Shown here: one piece after another, positions 6,024 to 8,461 of the stretch | Layout: the number at the start of each line of letters is the position of its first letter | Position numbering within the stretch: position 1 is the stretch's first letter | Source: Bacteroidota bacterium | GTDB lineage: Bacteria > Bacteroidota > Bacteroidia > NS11-12g > UBA955 | Direction: 5' to 3' | Assembly: GCA_009918425.1 (NCBI GenBank) | Contig: RGEC01000090.1 | Span: 1 to 8,461, forward strand | DNA: 8,461 nt | The notes under the pieces: model-generated | The model's input: only the letters and a program-made list of their open reading frames with translations | Database searches by the model: none | Told to the model about the DNA's origin: nothing | Position numbers and translations under genes: made by a program

Positions 6024-7021
6024 GGCTGAATTTCAATGGGCGGATTAAACATCAAAGCCGACATTGTCTTTCCTACCTTCTGTAAGGTTTCCTTATTTAC
6101 GGCAGACATGTCGTCTGCATGGGTATGCCAATAATGGGCAAATGTTTTCTTGGCTGGATCATGCTGAATGATATCAATCATAGGAATCTGACTGCCCTGA
6201 AAGACATAGTGGTGATCATCCGTAATTGGATAGACATTGTCATTGGTAAAAGTACTGCCAAATCCAAGCTCTTCAGCGATAGACCAGGTATGATTCATAA
6301 CCCAGCCGGCCTGTTGCATGCTTAGGGTTTCGCGACCAAACACAGCGTCTTTTCCACCAACCATATCCAGCAATACGCCAAACTGCGCCCTGTATTTGGC
6401 GACATGTGGATTTTTAGCCCAATATTGACTTCCCAGACAAAAAGAATTTTCGTATTCACCTTTACCGTAGTCTTCTGCATCAAAAAACACTATGTCAATT
6501 CCGTATGTAGGTGGATTGTTCTTGAGATTTCTGGCAAGTTCCAGCAGAACACCTACCCCACTGGCACCGTCATTGGCTGCAGCTATGGGTTCATTTTTAC
6601 GGGTTGTATCATTATCTGCCCAAGGACGGGAATCCCAGTGAGAAGCCCATAAACCGCGTTGCACAGCCTTGGGTTTAAATACGCCAACGATATTGTACAC
6701 CGGAATGGTTTTTTTATCCCAGGTAATTGCTGTAGCTTTTTGATAATAAACTGTGTCGCAATACATCTTCAATTTTGCATACAGCCAGTCGGCACAGCGT
6801 GCATGGGCCTGTGTACCGGGAATACGGTACCCAAAATCAACCTGTTTTTGGATGAAAGCAAATGCTGAGTCAGCAGAAAAATCGGGGTATTTACGAACTA
6901 CAACCGAAACTTTACTCTCGGTGGTATCGTCTCCAACTTGTTTATTACCGGTGCAGGATGAGGTTCCTATCAACAGGCATATTGTCGGAAACAACAAGAG
7001 ACAAAACAGAAGTCTTTTCAT
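6020..7021 (-). CDS. M28-family lipoprotein, glutaminyl-peptide cyclotransferase-like
   Basis: This encodes 333 residues. The N-terminus is a lipoprotein signal with lipobox GTSSC (Cys23), so the mature protein is probably anchored at the cell envelope. The fold is the zinc-dependent M28 alpha/beta hydrolase type: ASHWDSRPWAD (126-136), AANDGASGVGVLLELAR (148-164) with metal ligand D151, VFFDAEDYG (178-186) with E183/D184, LLDMVGG (217-223) and TDDHHYV (267-273). YWHTHADDMSAVNKETL (297-313) resembles the W-H-T-x-x-D-D-x-x-x-x-x-N segment of glutaminyl cyclases more than aminopeptidases, and a single metal site as in cyclases fits. Such enzymes turn N-terminal Gln into pyroglutamate on exported proteins. 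Aminopeptidase activity remains possible. It is the first gene of a minus-strand operon with bshB1 and the vWA gene, with an exact -7 box just before its ATG. Confidence 0.88.
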   Translation of the reverse strand: MKRLLFCLLLFPTICLLIGTSSCTGNKQVGDDTTESKVSVVVRKYPDFSADSAFAFIQKQVDFGYRIPGTQAHARCADWLYAKLKMYCDTVYYQKATAITWDKKTIPVYNIVGVFKPKAVQRGLWASHWDSRPWADNDTTRKNEPIAAANDGASGVGVLLELARNLKNNPPTYGIDIVFFDAEDYGKGEYENSFCLGSQYWAKNPHVAKYRAQFGVLLDMVGGKDAVFGRETLSMQQAGWVMNHTWSIAEELGFGSTFTNDNVYPITDDHHYVFQGSQIPMIDIIQHDPAKKTFAHYWHTHADDMSAVNKETLQKVGKTMSALMFNPPIEIQP

Positions 7022-7028
7022 TACAATG

Positions 7029-7036
7029 CAAAGATA
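7029..7036 (-). promoter_or_regulatory. Bacteroidota -7 promoter box for the M28-bshB1-vWA operon
   Basis: On the minus strand the sequence reads TATCTTTGCA, an exact match to the Bacteroidota sigma-factor -7 consensus TAnnTTTG. It ends 7 bases before the ATG at 7021. No strong -33 TTG is seen at the expected distance; the stretch there is simply A/T-rich. With a start site about 5-8 bases after the box, the transcript would begin at or very near the start codon. Confidence 0.6.
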
Positions 7037-7097
7037 ATTTTATTTACATTGTTAATCTTATCTTTTATGGTTTGTAATACCACTGAGCCGCTTGCTG

Positions 7098-7105
7098 TAT
7101 ATTCG
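7098..7105 (+). promoter_or_regulatory. Candidate -7 box for yicC-tag
   Basis: TATATTCG matches TAnnTTTG at every fixed base but one (C for T). A TTTG at 7071-7074 lies 23 bases upstream, the upper end of the usual -33/-7 spacing. The box ends 5 bases before the TTG at 7111 and 29 bases before the ATG at 7135. It shares the 89-base divergent gap with the promoter of the minus-strand M28 operon. Confidence 0.35.
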
Positions 7106-7110
7106 CATCA

Positions 7111-7998
7111 TTGGAAAACATTGCTATACAAAGTATGACCGGATTTGGCAGGGCGGAGTCTTCCGAAGCCGGTATAAAGGTTGTGTGTGAAGTAAAATCC
7201 CTCAACGGACGTTATCTGGATCTCGATATCCGACTTCCCCGGTTTCTCAATGAACTGGACGCTGCACTTCGCAAAATGATGCAGGAAAAACTAGAACGAG
7301 GATCGGCAACGATGATATTCAATATTGAATTCACCGGAGATGAGAATGCTCCTGAAATAAGTATTAACGAACCCTTGGCAAAAACTTACCTTGACAAGCT
7401 AAGCAGCCTGAGTAATTCACTGAATCTGGATTTCAGAGACCCTTTCCATCAGATTATACGCATGCCGGATGTAGTTGGTAATGCTGAAAAAACAATAACA
7501 GATGAAGCCAAGGAGTGCATACTTCAAACCGCAGGTAAAGCATTGGAAAAACTCATAGAATTCCGAAAACTTGAGGGAAAAGCCATTCTTGAAAAACTAT
7601 CCGGTGCTTCGTCAGAAATCAGAAAACAACTGAATGTGGTTGAATCAGAAGAAGAGCCGCGCAGGCAAAATCTGAGAAACAAAATCAACAATTCGGTAGC
7701 AGAACATGTCCGCGACAATATTGCAGATCCCAGCCGACTGGAACAGGAAATACTTCTGTACATGGAAAAATGGGATATTGCCGAAGAAAAACAGCGCCTG
7801 AAACAACACCTTGATTATTTTGATGAATGCCTAAAAAAGGAGCCTCTGGGCCGCAAACTCAACTTCATTTCTCAGGAAATGGGCAGAGAGATGAACACCA
7901 TGGGAGTAAAAAGCAACCACTTCCCTATGCAACAAGCCGTAGTGTTGATGAAGGAAAAACTGGAGCAGATAAAAGAACAGGTTTTGAATATCGTTTAG
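7111..7998 (+). CDS. yicC: YicC/YloC-family endoribonuclease
   Basis: This encodes 295 residues from TTG 7111, or 287 from the in-frame ATG at 7135. The hallmark opening IQSMTGFGRAES follows, then VCEVKSLNGRYLDLDIRLPR, typical of the N-terminal YicC domain (to about residue 155). The C-terminal DUF1732-type domain (about 210-295) carries EKWDIAEEKQRLKQHLDYF, EPLGRKLNFISQEMGREMNT and the closing EQIKEQVLNI. The family is now known to be RNA endonucleases (E. coli YicC, B. subtilis YloC), acting in the cytoplasm on RNA and influencing small-RNA stability. Family members usually keep one or two residues before SMTGFG, so the ATG at 7135 (which starts at MTGFG) would clip the N-terminus and TTG 7111 adds several; I favour TTG slightly. 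The stop TAG is followed at once by the ATG of tag, so the two are cotranscribed. Confidence 0.92.
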   Translation: MENIAIQSMTGFGRAESSEAGIKVVCEVKSLNGRYLDLDIRLPRFLNELDAALRKMMQEKLERGSATMIFNIEFTGDENAPEISINEPLAKTYLDKLSSLSNSLNLDFRDPFHQIIRMPDVVGNAEKTITDEAKECILQTAGKALEKLIEFRKLEGKAILEKLSGASSEIRKQLNVVESEEEPRRQNLRNKINNSVAEHVRDNIADPSRLEQEILLYMEKWDIAEEKQRLKQHLDYFDECLKKEPLGRKLNFISQEMGREMNTMGVKSNHFPMQQAVVLMKEKLEQIKEQVLNIV

Positions 7999-8461
7999 AT
8001 GGTACCTATTCGTTGTGGTTGGTGCGGTAATGATGAGTTGTATTGCCATTATCACGACACCGAATGGGGTGTGCCTGTTACTGATGACCAAAAATTGTTT
8101 GAAACATTAATTCTGGAAACCTTTCAGGCCGGTTTAAGCTGGATTACCGTATTGAGAAAACGTGAAGCATTCAAAACAGCTTTTTTAAATTTCGACCCGG
8201 TTAAAATGGCTGCCATGAATGAGTCTGATATGGCAGTGCTCATGCAGAATACGGGTATAATCCGAAACTTTGCCAAAATAAGAGCATCCGTAAACAATGC
8301 GCGCTGCTTTTTAAAAATGCAGGAATCAGGAAACTCACTGGGAACATTTTTGTGGCGGTTTACCGACGGAAAAACAATCATAAACAAATTTTCATCATTG
8401 CATGAGTTGCCGGCAAAAACGACTCTGAGCGACCGTATCAGCCGGGAACTGAAATCACACG
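7999..8461 (+). CDS. tag: DNA-3-methyladenine glycosylase I (Tag), 3' end beyond the window
   Basis: An uninterrupted frame of 154 codons runs from ATG 7999 to the window edge. It opens RCGWCGNDELYCHYHDTEWG, then LFETLILETFQAGLSWITVL, DPVKMAAMNESD and NTGIIRNFAKI, aligning along its whole length with E. coli Tag with an offset of two residues. Cys6 and His19 correspond to the first two zinc ligands (C4, H17), and Glu40 to the catalytic-pocket E38. Trp48 matches the W46 that stacks on 3-methyladenine. The enzyme cuts 3-methyladenine from alkylated DNA to start base excision repair. About 30-35 residues are missing at the right, including the second zinc pair (His and Cys near 175-180 in E. coli). 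There is no gap between the yicC stop and this ATG (TAGATG), so translation may depend on ribosomes finishing yicC. Confidence 0.93.
   Translation, partial: MVPIRCGWCGNDELYCHYHDTEWGVPVTDDQKLFETLILETFQAGLSWITVLRKREAFKTAFLNFDPVKMAAMNESDMAVLMQNTGIIRNFAKIRASVNNARCFLKMQESGNSLGTFLWRFTDGKTIINKFSSLHELPAKTTLSDRISRELKSH

Noticed and set aside
6404..7037. Several overlapping plus-strand frames opposite the M28 gene
   Set aside because: Shadows of a full-length M28 enzyme with lipoprotein signal and metal-site motifs on the minus strand.
7831..8091. 86-codon minus-strand frame across the yicC/tag junction
   Set aside because: It lies antisense to two confident genes and its product shows no recognisable features.

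Overview
The window looks like a piece of a Bacteroidota chromosome, most like the Chitinophagales/Sphingobacteriales. It is A+T-rich (a hand count of 601-840 gives about 38% G+C), has almost no Shine-Dalgarno sequences, and carries TAnnTTTG-type -7 boxes placed 5-12 bases before start codons. It also holds a bacillithiol gene (bshB1), a secreted cyclotransferase-like M28 lipoprotein and a TPR-fused multiheme cytochrome, all of which fit that group. This assignment is inference from gene content and signals, not from a search.

Region 1 (1 to about 360) does not match the rest. It is richer in G+C (about 51% by hand count of 1-360). Its best coding reading is on the minus strand, an incomplete beta-rich protein resembling the carbohydrate-binding-like domains of phage tail or baseplate proteins. 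It runs straight into the C-terminal half of a rhodanese on the plus strand, whose N-terminal half is missing. The join, somewhere around 346-375, is either a recombination point or an assembly chimera; a chimera seems more likely.

Region 2 (361-3227, plus) is a tight three-gene cluster: rhodanese fragment, a secreted protein of unknown function starting inside the rhodanese stop codon (TAATG), and a 639-residue probable lipoprotein with seven CXXCH haem sites and a C-terminal TPR array. Region 3 (3275-3934, plus) is a lone 3-oxoacid CoA-transferase subunit B, with no subunit A in view.

Region 4 (3918-7021, minus) is an operon read towards the left: M28 glutaminyl-cyclotransferase-like lipoprotein, then bshB1 (4-base ATGA overlap), then a secreted von Willebrand A protein 27 bases further on. 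Its last gene overlaps the CoA-transferase gene tail-to-tail by 17 bases. Region 5 (7111-8461, plus) starts from a divergent promoter region and contains yicC followed without any gap by tag (3-methyladenine DNA glycosylase I), cut off by the window end.

I see no tRNA, rRNA, CRISPR array, insertion sequence or clear riboswitch. Most of the window is ordinary chromosomal content. The parts most worth a second look are the composition and gene break near 350, the unknown protein paired with the heptahaem-TPR cytochrome, and the start-proximal promoter boxes.
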